Source: Chelatococcus sp.
GTDB lineage: Bacteria; Pseudomonadota; Alphaproteobacteria; Rhizobiales; Beijerinckiaceae
DNA length: 64,000 bases
Direction of reading: 5' to 3'
Assembly (NCBI GenBank): GCA_003248805.1
Contig: QFQY01000017.1
Location: 18,042-82,041, forward strand
Shown piece after piece: positions 1 to 9,060 of this stretch. The first letter of the stretch is position 1. Each line of letters begins with the position of its first letter. The notes beneath the pieces are model-generated. The model saw only the letters and a program-made list of their open reading frames with translations, made no database searches and was not told the DNA's origin. The translations under genes and the position numbers were made by a program.

Positions 1-926
1 TCGGCCGGCTTCGCGGCGCGGACGAAGGCGAGATAGCTCTCGATGCGGCTGCGGCGCAGCCCGGCGTCCGGCTCCAGCCGCGCGGGGTCGATCAGCACGC
101 CGAACAGCGAGTTGATGATCCAGCTCTTCTGAGGCTTCTGGTCGATGCGGGCTGCGCCCATCAGCCCGGCCGAGAGCAGTTCGGCGATCAGCGACAGCCC
201 GGCGCCCTTGTGGTCGCCGAACGGCAGGAGCGCGCCCAGCGGCAGGCCCGGGATGGCATGCGGGAAGACATGCTTCGGCTCCGTCGTCGGCCGACCCTCG
301 CCGTCGATGATGTAGCCGGGCGGAACCTCGACGCCCTTGTTGAGCGCGACGCGCGCCTTGCCATGGGCCATGCGGCTCGTCGCGAAATCGAGAACCAGAG
401 GCTCGGCATCCGGGACCGGGATGCCGATGGCATGCGGGTTGGTGCCGAAGCGGGCCTCGACCGCGCCGTGTGGCGCCACGATGGGCGGGCGGCCCGCGAC
501 GTTGACCCAGAAGACGGAGATCAGGCCATGGGCCGCGGCGGCCTCGGCGTAGTGGCCGATGCGCCCGATATGGTGGGAGTCGAGCAGGTTGACGATCGCG
601 ACGCCGCCGGCCTTCGCCATCGCGCTGGCGCGTTCCACGGCGTCGCGTGCCGCCGGCTGCCCGAGCGCGACCTGCGCATCGACGATCAGGAAGGGCGCTG
701 CGTCCAGCCGGGTCTGGGGCTTGGTCTGCGGCTTGAGGTTTCCATCCGCAAGCGACTGGAAATAAAGCGGCAGCATGCCGACGCCATGGCTGTCATGGCC
801 GCTGAGATTCGCGAGCACGAGATGCTCCGAGGTCTCGATGGCTTCGGCCTCGGTCCATCCGGCCTTGAGAATCATCTCGCGGGTGAGGCGGCGCAGGCTA
901 TCGGGGCGGTGCAGGCGGTAGGTCAT
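1..926 (-). CDS. Ldh family (malate/L-lactate dehydrogenase-type) oxidoreductase, C-terminus cut by window edge
   Basis: The reverse strand reads openly from an ATG at 924-926 to the left edge, about 308 codons, so the last residues and stop lie outside. The translation begins MTYRLHRPDSLRRLTREMI and contains GHDSHGVGML and the segment DSHHIGRIGHYAEAAA, typical of the Ldh_2 family of NAD(P)-dependent 2-hydroxyacid dehydrogenases (malate, sulfolactate, ureidoglycolate and related enzymes). These lack a classical Rossmann motif. The late segment INSLFGVLIDPARL also fits the family. The substrate cannot be told from sequence. It is divergent from the Fe-S carrier at 1122. Confidence 0.85.
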   Translation of the reverse strand, partial: MTYRLHRPDSLRRLTREMILKAGWTEAEAIETSEHLVLANLSGHDSHGVGMLPLYFQSLADGNLKPQTKPQTRLDAAPFLIVDAQVALGQPAARDAVERASAMAKAGGVAIVNLLDSHHIGRIGHYAEAAAAHGLISVFWVNVAGRPPIVAPHGAVEARFGTNPHAIGIPVPDAEPLVLDFATSRMAHGKARVALNKGVEVPPGYIIDGEGRPTTEPKHVFPHAIPGLPLGALLPFGDHKGAGLSLIAELLSAGLMGAARIDQKPQKSWIINSLFGVLIDPARLEPDAGLRRSRIESYLAFVRAAKPA

Positions 927-1121
927 GGGCTCAGCCGTCAGGACAGGGGACGCATGACAGTGCATGCGCGACGGTCCGGCGCAATCCTGCGGGTGCGAAG
1001 CAGCCGTGCCGCGGGAGCATGCCAGACCTGCGACATCTCGACCTTTCGCCCGGGAATCCCTATGTTGCGAATGCAATCTTGCTTCACCGGGCCTTGAACC
1101 CGGTCGAGGAGGGACTTTTCG

Positions 1122-1508
1122 ATGTTCTCCATTCCCGGCCTGAAGGTCGTTTCGCTGACCGACGCGGCGGCGCGGCGCATTGCCGAGATCGTTGCGCAAG
1201 CGTCCACGGAGGCGCCGGCTCTGGGCTTGCGCGTCGGTGTGAAGAAGGGCGGCTGCGCCGGCATGGAATACACCTTCGAGGTCGCCCGCGAGACGCGGAA
1301 GGGCGACGAGGTGGTCACCGACAAGGGCGCGACGGTCGTCGTAGACGCGAAGGCGGTATTGTTCCTGCTCGGAACCGAACTCGATTTCAGGACCGACCGC
1401 TTCTCGTCGACCTTCGTCTTCAACAATCCGAACCAGGTCTCGGCCTGCGGCTGCGGCGAATCCGTCGAGATCAAGCCCCGCGAGAGCGCGACGCTCGCCG
1501 CCCATTGA
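1122..1508 (+). CDS. sufA: A-type iron-sulfur cluster carrier, SufA/IscA-like (HesB family)
   Basis: The 128-residue HesB-like protein carries Fe-S clusters to apo-proteins in the cytoplasm. The three cysteines expected to bind the cluster are present: C45 in GGCAG and C109/C111 in SACGCGES. The C-x-C-G-x-S ending is characteristic of A-type carriers. A strong GAGGAGGGA ribosome site precedes the ATG at 1122. No suf operon genes are next to it, so the SufA name rests on family resemblance. A second A-type carrier (ErpA-like) is encoded at 37158-37508. The next gene starts 10 bp downstream and is probably cotranscribed. Confidence 0.85.
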   Translation: MFSIPGLKVVSLTDAAARRIAEIVAQASTEAPALGLRVGVKKGGCAGMEYTFEVARETRKGDEVVTDKGATVVVDAKAVLFLLGTELDFRTDRFSSTFVFNNPNQVSACGCGESVEIKPRESATLAAH

Positions 1509-1518
1509 GATCGTCGCG

Positions 1519-1854
1519 ATGGATCGGGAGGCGGTCGAGGATCTCTTCGCCGGCATCCTGCCCGTTCGTGTCCGGCGCATGTTCGGTGGGCTGGGCCTCT
1601 TCGACGGGCCGCTGATGTTCGCGCTGGTCGCCGACGGCGAACTCTATTTCAAGACGAACGAGGAGACGGCCGCCCTCTTCGCCGAGGCCGGCGGGCACGC
1701 CTTCTCCTACGCGCGCAAGGGCAAGCTCGCCACGATGGGCTACTGGACGCCGCCCGAATCCATCTTCGACGACGCCGAGGAATTGCGACGCTGGACCGCC
1801 CTCGCGCTCCGGGTCGCCCATGCTTCGCAGGTGGGCGTCAGGCGACGCGGCTGA
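1519..1854 (+). CDS. TfoX/Sxy N-terminal domain protein
   Basis: The 111-residue protein consists of a single TfoX N-terminal domain: an early RRMFGGLGLF motif, then GPLMFALVADGELYFK, then FSYARKGKLATMGYW. In gammaproteobacteria TfoX/Sxy activates competence genes. In alphaproteobacteria stand-alone N-domain proteins are common and their role is unknown. It starts 10 bp after the Fe-S carrier stop. Its 3' end overlaps the convergent diguanylate cyclase by 17 bp. Confidence 0.85.
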   Translation: MDREAVEDLFAGILPVRVRRMFGGLGLFDGPLMFALVADGELYFKTNEETAALFAEAGGHAFSYARKGKLATMGYWTPPESIFDDAEELRRWTALALRVAHASQVGVRRRG

Positions 1855-2896
1855 CGATATCGAGCGCGTCTTCGGTGACGGTGCGGTTGCGGCCGTCGCG
1901 CTTGGCCTGGATCAGCGCCTGGTCGGCGCGATCCACCAGCGATCCCGCGGTGTCGCCGCGATGATAGACCGCGACGCCGAGCGAGATCGTGATGCGGCCG
2001 AGATTCTCGTTGGTCGAGCGCTTGACGAGTTCGCGGGTCAGCAGCGCCTGACGAACCGTCTCGGCCCCGAACTTGCCGGCGATCAGGTCGGCATCGGGCA
2101 GGATGATGGCGAACTCCTCACCGCCGAAGCGGGTGATGATCGCCTTTTCCTTGAACTTGTCGCGCATCGTGCGCGCGACCAGTCGCAGCACCTGGTCGCC
2201 GGTAAGATGGCCGTGCATATCGTTGAATTTCTTGAAGAAGTCGATGTCGGCCATGACGAGCGCGAAGGACTCCCGCCGGAGCGTGGCCTCGTCGATCGAC
2301 TTCTGCAGCATGTCCTCGAAATGGCGCCGGTTGGCGAGGCCCGTCAGCGCGTCGGTCAGGGCCTCCGCGCGCGTGGCCTCGAGGGCCTCGCGCAGATTGC
2401 GGATCTCGCGCGAGCTGTTCCGGAGCTGGATCTCGAGCTGGGCCTTGCGGGTGACTTCCTCGCGCGTCGACAGCACCAGCGCCTCGACCCATTCGCGCAG
2501 CTTCTGGCGGTCGTTCGAGGGCGGAAGCTCCTCCGACATGGCGCTCAGCCGGCCGTGATAGAGCTTGCTGGAGCCGAGCGCCTTGTCGACGAGATCCATC
2601 AGCCCGTCGATCTCGCCCAGGACCTGGAGGCTCGTCCGCTCGGCCTGCCGGGCGAGGCGCTCCGTGCCGATGAACCGCTCGTAGATGCTGTCGATATCGG
2701 CCGCGCCGACCGTGCCGTCCGAGCCCGCGATGACCGATTCCATCGCCATGCTCACCGACGGCATCTCGCCGCTCAGATGCGCGTACCAGACTTCGAAGGC
2801 GCGCGGATAGCAGGGCGAGCCGTGCTGGCGCATGGCCGCGACGACCCGCTCGGCGAGATCATGGGATGGGGAGGAGCTCTGCGCCTGCTCGGTCAT
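1838..2896 (-). CDS. GGDEF diguanylate cyclase
   Basis: This enzyme is predicted to make cyclic di-GMP from two GTP. The product is 352 residues from the ATG at 2896. The N-terminal ~145 residues are helical with no recognised sensor, a likely coiled coil runs from about 150 to 185, and a GGDEF domain follows with DALTGLANRR, the metal-binding DIDFFK near 217-222 and the active-site loop GGEEF at 258-262. The RxxD inhibitory site usually found five residues before the loop is absent, so product inhibition may be lacking. No membrane segment is seen. Upstream in-frame ATGs at 2941 and 3040 are possible starts, but the residues they add look unstructured. Confidence 0.85.
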   Translation of the reverse strand: MTEQAQSSSPSHDLAERVVAAMRQHGSPCYPRAFEVWYAHLSGEMPSVSMAMESVIAGSDGTVGAADIDSIYERFIGTERLARQAERTSLQVLGEIDGLMDLVDKALGSSKLYHGRLSAMSEELPPSNDRQKLREWVEALVLSTREEVTRKAQLEIQLRNSSREIRNLREALEATRAEALTDALTGLANRRHFEDMLQKSIDEATLRRESFALVMADIDFFKKFNDMHGHLTGDQVLRLVARTMRDKFKEKAIITRFGGEEFAIILPDADLIAGKFGAETVRQALLTRELVKRSTNENLGRITISLGVAVYHRGDTAGSLVDRADQALIQAKRDGRNRTVTEDALDIVSRVA

Positions 2897-3078
2897 ACCG
2901 CGAAAACCCGGATATGAAGCCGGTTCATGGCTTTCGGCCATGACAGCTTCGATGAACGATCGAAGCGGGACATCCTGTCCGTATTTACGGTTGCATGCGC
3001 CCGTCGCTCCCGCGTAATCCCGCGAGAACGCAATCACCATACGTCAGACCGGTTAAAATGCGGTTGATGGCGCCGGCG

Positions 3079-4527
3079 TCAGCCGACGCGCACGGGCCGC
3101 AACAGGAAGGCGGGGACGTGGTCGCCGAGCCCCTTCACCTTCGGGCCGTCATCCTCGTCGCGGCGACGGGACTCGGGCGCACGCGCCGGCTTCGCCTGCG
3201 TCGGTTTCGCCTGGCGCGTCTGCTCGCCATCCGGGCGGCTGCGCTGCGGCTCGCTCTTTTCGGCGACGATGCGCTCGGGGCTTGGCGCCGGCCGGGATTC
3301 GCTCCGCTCCGGGCGTCCGCGCCCGCCGCTGGAGCGTCCGCCGCGCTTCTCGTCGCGGCGTCCGCGCCGCTCCTCGCGGGGCTCGCCGGGCGGCAGGGCG
3401 TCGAGCCCGGGTCCGTCCCAGGCGATGCTCTGGCCGATCAGCTTCTCCACCGCGGCGACGAGCTTGTCGTCATGGCGCGTGACGATGGTGAAGGCGGCTC
3501 CGAGCCTGCCGGCGCGGCCGGTGCGGCCGATGCGGTGGACATAGTCCTCCGCATGGGTCGGGACATCGTAGTTGAAGACGTGGCTGACGGCCGGGATGTC
3601 GAGGCCGCGGGCCGCGACATCGCTGGCGACGAGGATCGGGTTCTCGCCGGTGCGGAAGGAGTCAAGCGCGGCCATGCGGGCGTACTGATCCATGTCGCCA
3701 TGCAGCGCGACGGCCGGGAACCCGTGCTTCTGGAGCGATTTGTGCAGCGTCGCGACATCGCGCTTGCGGTTGCAGAAGACGATCGCGTTCTGAAGGTCGG
3801 TGGCGCCCTTGAGCAGCTTGCGCAGCGTCTCGCGCTTCTCGAAATCCTGATCGTTCGAGGCGATCAGGCGCTGCGTGATCGTCGTCGCCGCCGTTGCGGG
3901 GCGCGAGACCTCGACCCTGACGGGATTGTGCAGGAACTGCTCGCTGATGCGCGTGATCTCGGGCGGCATCGTCGCGGTGAAGAACAGCGTCTGCCGCGTG
4001 AAGGGCACGAGCTTGCAGACGCGCTCGATGTCGGGGATGAAGCCCATGTCGAGCATGCGGTCGGCTTCGTCGATGACGAGGAGCTCGACGCCGGTGAGCA
4101 GCAGCTTGCCGCGCTCGACATGGTCGAGCAGGCGGCCGGGCGTCGCGATCAGCACGTCGACGCCGCGGGTGATCTTGGCGTCCTGGTCGCCGAAGGAGAC
4201 GCCGCCGATCAGCAGCGCGACCGAGAGCTTCTGGTTGACGCCGTAGCGGACGAAGTTCTCCTCGACCTGCGCGGCGAGCTCGCGCGTCGGCTCGAGGATC
4301 AGCGTGCGCGGCATCCGGGCGCGGGCGCGGCCCGTCTCCAGGATGGTCAGCATCGGCAGGGTGAAGGCGGCCGTCTTGCCCGTGCCGGTCTGGGCGATGC
4401 CCAGCACGTCCTTGCGGGCGAGCACATGGGGAATGGCTTGGGCCTGGATCGGAGTCGGCGTCGTGTAGCCCGCGGAGGTGACCGCCGTAAGAACTTTTTC
4501 GCTCAGGCCGAGTTCGGCAAATGACAT
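3079..4527 (-). CDS. rhlE: DEAD-box ATP-dependent RNA helicase, RhlE type
   Basis: The 482-residue protein begins MSFAELGLSEKVLTAV and shows all core motifs: Q-motif (PTPIQAQ), motif I AQTGTGKT, Ia PTREL, II VIDEADRMLDMGF, III TATM, and VI HRIGRTGRAG. The C-terminal ~100 residues are rich in Arg, Glu and Gly (GGRSSGGRGRP), a disordered RNA-binding tail typical of RhlE. It unwinds RNA duplexes in ribosome maturation or mRNA turnover. A GAAG ribosome site lies before the ATG at 4527. An upstream in-frame start at 4632 would add 35 low-complexity residues and is less likely. Confidence 0.92.
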   Translation of the reverse strand: MSFAELGLSEKVLTAVTSAGYTTPTPIQAQAIPHVLARKDVLGIAQTGTGKTAAFTLPMLTILETGRARARMPRTLILEPTRELAAQVEENFVRYGVNQKLSVALLIGGVSFGDQDAKITRGVDVLIATPGRLLDHVERGKLLLTGVELLVIDEADRMLDMGFIPDIERVCKLVPFTRQTLFFTATMPPEITRISEQFLHNPVRVEVSRPATAATTITQRLIASNDQDFEKRETLRKLLKGATDLQNAIVFCNRKRDVATLHKSLQKHGFPAVALHGDMDQYARMAALDSFRTGENPILVASDVAARGLDIPAVSHVFNYDVPTHAEDYVHRIGRTGRAGRLGAAFTIVTRHDDKLVAAVEKLIGQSIAWDGPGLDALPPGEPREERRGRRDEKRGGRSSGGRGRPERSESRPAPSPERIVAEKSEPQRSRPDGEQTRQAKPTQAKPARAPESRRRDEDDGPKVKGLGDHVPAFLLRPVRVG

Positions 4528-4687
4528 TGAAATATCGCGCTTCTTCAGGCTCGGTGACGCGCCGCGGGATGACCTGCTCGACCGCGTCGGCGGCGCGACG
4601 ACTTTCCTGCGCGCCTTCGGACCTGTGTGCAATGCAGAAAAAGCGCGGCAAAGTCAATCATCTAGGGCCTGAAAGGATAGTCTGTCC

Positions 4688-5386
4688 GTGACCAAGGAAC
4701 CGCTCGTGCTGATTCCCGGGCTCAGCTGCAACGCCGCGCTCTATGCTCCGCAATGGCCTGCGCTGGCGACCGGCCGCTCCGTCTTCGTCGCCGATCATGC
4801 GTCGGACGAGAGCCTGCAGGGCATCGTGAGCCGGCTTCTGTCCGCCGCGCCGCCGCGTTTTGCCCTCTGCGGGCTCTCCATGGGCGGCTACACGGCCTTC
4901 GAGGTCATGCGCCAGGCGCCCGAGCGGGTTACGCGGCTCGCGCTGCTCGACACCAGCGCCAAGCCGGCGACGCCGGAGACCAACGCGCCGCGCGAGCAGA
5001 TGATCGAGCTGGCCCGGAAGGGCGCCTTCGACAACGTCACGACCCTCGTCTGGCAGAGGCTGGTCGCGCCGCACAGGCTTGCCGACGACGCGTTGCGCCT
5101 GCGCGTGCGGGACATGGCCGAAGCGGTCGGCGCGGAAGGCTTCGTCCGCCAGCAGCGCGCCATCATGGGCCGGCCGGATTCACGGCCCGGACTCGGCGCC
5201 ATCGCGGTGCCGAGCCTCGTCCTGGTCGGGGAGGAGGATGTCATCACGCCCCCGGCGGAGGCCGCCGAGATCGCCCGGGGAATCGGTGCTCATGCGCGGC
5301 TGGTGACGGTGCCGGGATGCGGCCATCTCTCGACGCTCGAGGTTCCCGAGCGGGTGACGCGCGCGCTTCTGGACTGGCTCGACTGA
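4688..5386 (+). CDS. alpha/beta-fold hydrolase
   Basis: The 232-residue protein has an alpha/beta hydrolase fold: an early LIPGLSCN oxyanion segment, the nucleophile elbow GLSMGGY with Ser near 68, VGEEDVITPP carrying the acid, and the catalytic His in GCGHLS. It is a serine hydrolase of unknown substrate, similar in size to MhpC/RutD-like esterases. The start is a GTG at 4688. An alternative reading would need a non-standard start. The gene is divergent from the helicase. Confidence 0.85.
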   Translation: MTKEPLVLIPGLSCNAALYAPQWPALATGRSVFVADHASDESLQGIVSRLLSAAPPRFALCGLSMGGYTAFEVMRQAPERVTRLALLDTSAKPATPETNAPREQMIELARKGAFDNVTTLVWQRLVAPHRLADDALRLRVRDMAEAVGAEGFVRQQRAIMGRPDSRPGLGAIAVPSLVLVGEEDVITPPAEAAEIARGIGAHARLVTVPGCGHLSTLEVPERVTRALLDWLD

Positions 5387-5408
5387 GCCGGCCGGGGCCC
5401 TGCCGCGG

Positions 5409-5669
5409 TCAGCGGGGCAGGGCGCAGGGGTCGAGGCGCGTGGCCGATGCCTTGGAAACGATCGAGCCTGTCGTCTGCGGATCGCGCGGCGCGCTCCTGG
5501 CGGCCGCGAGGGTCGCTTCGTCGAGGCCGCGACGGTCGAGATCGTCCGTCCGGCCCGCGATGAAGTTGGCGGCGAGCACGGAGAGCAGTCCGATCGCTAG
5601 GCTCGCCTTGGCGACGGAGGCCACCATGCTGCCGGTCTCGTTCCTCCAGAACAGTTCGATGAGGCGCAT
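5409..5669 (-). CDS. small single-pass membrane protein, function unknown
   Basis: From the ATG at 5669 the product is 86 residues: MRLIELFWRNETGS, then a hydrophobic stretch (roughly residues 15-38) and a charged tail with several Arg/Asp. A GGGGGAACGGGG ribosome site precedes this ATG, which favours it over the longer frame starting at 5783. I do not recognise the family. The topology suggests an inner-membrane protein with a short cytoplasmic N-terminus. It is convergent with the hydrolase gene. Confidence 0.55.
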   Translation of the reverse strand: MRLIELFWRNETGSMVASVAKASLAIGLLSVLAANFIAGRTDDLDRRGLDEATLAAARSAPRDPQTTGSIVSKASATRLDPCALPR

Positions 5670-5834
5670 GCCCCGTTCCCCCGCGATGCGTCGACAGCCT
5701 CCATCAACGTGAACTTCGCTTAAGATACGGTTAGCGAAACGTTGCCGGACTGACGGAGCGTCCTCGACAGGCGTCGCGGACACGGTCGTTTCAGGAGTGG
5801 GCCGGCGCTCGCAAGCGCGGTCTCGCCTTCGTCC

Positions 5835-7271
5835 TCACCCGCCGTTCGGGAAGGTCAGCGGCGAGATCGTGAGATGGTCGCGCCCGGCCCAGTCCAGTGA
5901 CTTCACCTTGGGCTCGGCCCGGCGCTGGGCTTCCTCGAGTTCGGCGGCGGCGGCGGAGTAGTCCATCGTCAGCACCTTGCCGTTCTCGACCACGGTCACG
6001 CCGTCGACGATCACCGTCGTCACGGCGCGCTCGGCCGCGGCGTAGATCAGGCTGCGGATCGGATCGCGCAACGGGCGCATCATCGGATGCGTCACGTCGA
6101 CAAGCACGATGTCGGCCTTGGCGCCCGGCGCCAGCCGACCGATGTCGTTGCGGCCCAGAGCCTTGGCCCCGCCCAGCGTCGCCGCGTTGAAGACGTCCGC
6201 GGTGCGCATGTCGTAGACGTCCTCGGCCATCATCCGGGAACCGATGCAGACCGCGCGCATCTCCTCGAGCATGTGGTGCGGATAGGTATCGACGCCGATG
6301 CCGACATTGACGCCGGCCTCGACATAGCTGCCGAAGCTCTGCATGGCGATGCCGCGGCGCTGGAACACGATGGGGCAATGGGCCACGGTCGTGCCGGTTT
6401 CGACCAGCGTGCCGAGATCGTCGGTCTCCGGCCAGTGCGACGAGCTGTGATGGTCCAGGAAGATGCCGTGGCCGATGATGCTCGAAGGCCCGAGCACGCC
6501 GAGCGAGGCGAGCCATTCGACGGGCGTCATGCCATGGCGGCGCGTGATCTCGTGGAATTCGACCACGCTCTGCGCCGCGTGGATCTGGAACGGCACGCCC
6601 CGGCGCATCGCCTCGGCATGGCTCGCCTCGATCAGCTCCGGCGTGCAGGTGTCGATCTGCGAGGGCGAGACCATGCCCGAAAGCCGCCCGGACTCGTCGG
6701 CGGCGACACGGTCGAGCAGCGCCATGGCGGCTGCCATCGCCTCCTCGCCGGCCTTCTCGTTCCACTCGTATTTCGCCACATGGCCGTTGTCGGTGTACCA
6801 GCGGGCCGAGCGGTACATGGGCGAGAACACGCCGCGCAGGCCGGACGCCTTGAAGGTTTCCAGCCAGCCGTCCCAGGCCACGCTCATGTCGACGAGCGTG
6901 GTGACCCCGGACATCAGCAGTTCGGAATAGGTCACCTCGGCGCAGGCGCGCGTGCCCTGGGCATCGCAGCGGAACAGCGGCATGAACTCGTAGAGCGCCG
7001 TGCCGTACATCTTCCGCGAGCCGAGCTCGTCGTTCCAGCCCTTGCACATGGCTTCGGACGAGGGATGTGAGTGGATGTTGACGAGCCCGGGCATGACCAT
7101 GCGCCCGCGCCCGTCGATCTCGCGGTCGACCTCCCCGTCGAACCGGCCGCCGACCTGGATCAGCCGGTCGCCGTCGAAGGCGACGTCGCCGTCGCGCAGA
7201 TAGATATGGCCGCCCGCCGCCGCGTCATAGGCGACGATCCAGCTCGCATTGCGGATCACGGTGATGGACAT
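5835..7271 (-). CDS. amidohydrolase family protein (cytosine deaminase/TRZ-ATZ type)
   Basis: The 478-residue metal-dependent hydrolase has the amidohydrolase signature: VMPGLVNIHSHP (first His pair), FQIHAAQS, IGHGIFLDHH and GIGVDTYP with the catalytic Asp. The family removes amino or chloro groups from rings, or opens cyclic amides. The specific substrate is not evident. It is the last gene of the transporter-linked group running leftward from 12549, but 150 bp and a palindromic repeat separate it from the binding protein gene at 7422-9011. Confidence 0.85.
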   Translation of the reverse strand: MSITVIRNASWIVAYDAAAGGHIYLRDGDVAFDGDRLIQVGGRFDGEVDREIDGRGRMVMPGLVNIHSHPSSEAMCKGWNDELGSRKMYGTALYEFMPLFRCDAQGTRACAEVTYSELLMSGVTTLVDMSVAWDGWLETFKASGLRGVFSPMYRSARWYTDNGHVAKYEWNEKAGEEAMAAAMALLDRVAADESGRLSGMVSPSQIDTCTPELIEASHAEAMRRGVPFQIHAAQSVVEFHEITRRHGMTPVEWLASLGVLGPSSIIGHGIFLDHHSSSHWPETDDLGTLVETGTTVAHCPIVFQRRGIAMQSFGSYVEAGVNVGIGVDTYPHHMLEEMRAVCIGSRMMAEDVYDMRTADVFNAATLGGAKALGRNDIGRLAPGAKADIVLVDVTHPMMRPLRDPIRSLIYAAAERAVTTVIVDGVTVVENGKVLTMDYSAAAAELEEAQRRAEPKVKSLDWAGRDHLTISPLTFPNGG

Positions 7272-7312
7272 GGCGGGCTCCGGCGGTCTCGGAATGACGG
7301 GCCATCACCGTC

Positions 7313-7397
7313 ATGGTCGGGCTTGTCCCGACCATCCACGTCTTCCTCTCCTGAGAGCGGTGTTCAAGACGTGGATGCTCGCCACAAGGGCGAGCAT
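7313..7397. repeat. nested palindromic intergenic repeat (REP/BIME-like)
   Basis: Three inverted repeats are packed together. A hairpin with 9-bp arms (ATGGTCGGG/CCCGACCAT, 7313-7335) and one with 9-bp arms (ATGCTCGCC/GGCGAGCAT, 7375-7397) are joined by 7-bp arms CCACGTC (7336-7342) and GACGTGG (7368-7374). The whole can fold as a cruciform-like structure. It lies between the amidohydrolase and the upstream binding-protein gene. Confidence 0.75.
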
Positions 7398-7421
7398 GAC
7401 GGGTGAGGGCGGGACGAGGCG

Positions 7422-9011
7422 TTACTTCACGAACTTCAGGTCCAGGCCCTTGTAGAGCCCGCAGCCATAGATGTTGTGCGCCTTGAAGGGAGCGAGCCTG
7501 CCGGAGGCCGCGATCTTCATGGGCTCGTGGTAGAGCGGCAGCCAGACGGCGGCTTCGTGGACCTTCTTCAGCACCTCGCCATAGGCCTGGGCGCGATCGT
7601 TGTCGTTGAGCGCGGTAATGCCCTTGTTGAGCAGCGCGTCGGTCTCGGGATCCTTCCAGTTCATGCGGTTGGGCGTGGGCGCGTTGGTCGAGGGGAAATA
7701 GAGGTTCAGCGCGTCGCCGGCCGAGATATAGGGGAAACTCATCCCGAACATGTCGAACTCCTGGGTCGCGAGCTTGCCCCAGGCGATGGTGGCGTCGAAG
7801 AGCTGGATCTGGAGATCGACGCCGACCTTGCGAAGGTCGCCCTGGACCGCCTCCATCAGCTTCTGCCAGGTCGAGCCGGTGAAGCCGTAGACGACCGGGC
7901 TGAGCTTCTTGCCGTCCTTGTAGCGGAAGCCGTCGGGGCCCTTGGCCCAGCCGGCCGCGTCGAGCAGCTTGTTGGCTTCGGCGACATTGGTCTTGAGCGG
8001 GGTGACGGCCTTGTTCCAGTCGAGCGCTTCGCTGGAGATGTAGCCGTATGCCGGCTCGACCTCGCCGAAATAGAGATTGTCGGCGATCGCCTTCTGGTCG
8101 ACGGCCATCACCATCGCCTTGCGCACCGCGGGGTCGTCGACGCCGGCCTTGTCGACCTTGAACCCGACGAAATAGGTCCAGAAGGCTTCCTTGGACTCGA
8201 CGAGCTTCATGGTCCGGTTGGCGCGCAGCTGCGCCATGCCGGAATAGGGCACGTATTGCGTCACCTGGCTCTGGCCGGTCATGGCGGCGGCGAGGCGGGT
8301 GTTCTCCTCGGGCACGATGCGCCAGACGATCTCGTTGATCTGGGCCGGGCCGGTGTTCTCGTAAATCGGCGGCCCCCATTTGTAGGCGGCGTTCTTCTTC
8401 AGCCGGAATTCGTTGCGCGGCTTCCAGTCGCCCCAGCAATAGGGGCCGGTTCCGTTGAGCCCCTTGACGCCGAAATCGGCGCCGAGCGCCTCGACATTGG
8501 CCTTGTCGATGATCAGCGCGAAGCTCTGGGTGAGCTGGTAGAGCAGCTCGGAGAACGGCGCGGTCAGCTTGTATTCGACGGTGTAGTCGTCGACGGCGAC
8601 GATGTCGTCGACCTTGCCGGCGCGCCAGCGCACGGGCGAGCGCGTCGCCGGGTCGATCCAGCGCTTCATCGAATAGACCACGTCCTGGGCGGTCATCTTC
8701 TTTCCGTCGCAGAAGGAGACGTCGTTGCGCAGCTTGAAGGTGTAGGTCTTGCCGTCGGGCGAGACGGTCCAGGAGGAGGCGAGGCCGGGCTTGATCGTCG
8801 ACATGTCGTGGTCGAGCGAGACCAGCGTGTCGCCGAGCATGAACAGCACCTCGGAGGCGGCGCGCGCCGTCGAGCGATGCGGGTCGTAGCGGTCGCTGTC
8901 GACCTCGCGCACGATCGTCAGGGTCTGGTTGGCGCCTTGCGCGAAGGCCGGTCCGGAGAAGGCGGCCAGGCTCAGCAGGGCGCCGGCCGCGATGGTCTTC
9001 AGCTTGCTCAC
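7422..9011 (-). CDS. ABC transporter substrate-binding protein, peptide/nickel family (SBP_bac_5)
   Basis: The 529-residue periplasmic protein has a clear signal peptide (MSKLKTIAAGALLSLAAFSG, likely cut after AFA at residue 24). The mature protein matches the dipeptide/oligopeptide-binding family, including TYTFKLRNDVSFCDGKKM and the AYGEVLKKVHE region near the end. It should deliver a ligand to the two permeases encoded immediately upstream. The start is GTG (9011), with an AAAGGGG ribosome site in front. Flanking amidohydrolases suggest a cyclic amide or small amidated compound as ligand. That is inference. Confidence 0.88.
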   Translation of the reverse strand: MSKLKTIAAGALLSLAAFSGPAFAQGANQTLTIVREVDSDRYDPHRSTARAASEVLFMLGDTLVSLDHDMSTIKPGLASSWTVSPDGKTYTFKLRNDVSFCDGKKMTAQDVVYSMKRWIDPATRSPVRWRAGKVDDIVAVDDYTVEYKLTAPFSELLYQLTQSFALIIDKANVEALGADFGVKGLNGTGPYCWGDWKPRNEFRLKKNAAYKWGPPIYENTGPAQINEIVWRIVPEENTRLAAAMTGQSQVTQYVPYSGMAQLRANRTMKLVESKEAFWTYFVGFKVDKAGVDDPAVRKAMVMAVDQKAIADNLYFGEVEPAYGYISSEALDWNKAVTPLKTNVAEANKLLDAAGWAKGPDGFRYKDGKKLSPVVYGFTGSTWQKLMEAVQGDLRKVGVDLQIQLFDATIAWGKLATQEFDMFGMSFPYISAGDALNLYFPSTNAPTPNRMNWKDPETDALLNKGITALNDNDRAQAYGEVLKKVHEAAVWLPLYHEPMKIAASGRLAPFKAHNIYGCGLYKGLDLKFVK

Positions 9012-9060
9012 GTGGTTTTTCCCCTTTGTTATGCGTGCGATTGTCGGGATTTCAGCGCGT

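Noticed and set aside
3269..3544. Arg/Ser/Pro-rich frame opposite the RhlE tail
   Set aside because: It is an out-of-frame reading of the repetitive Arg/Gly-coding tail of the helicase.
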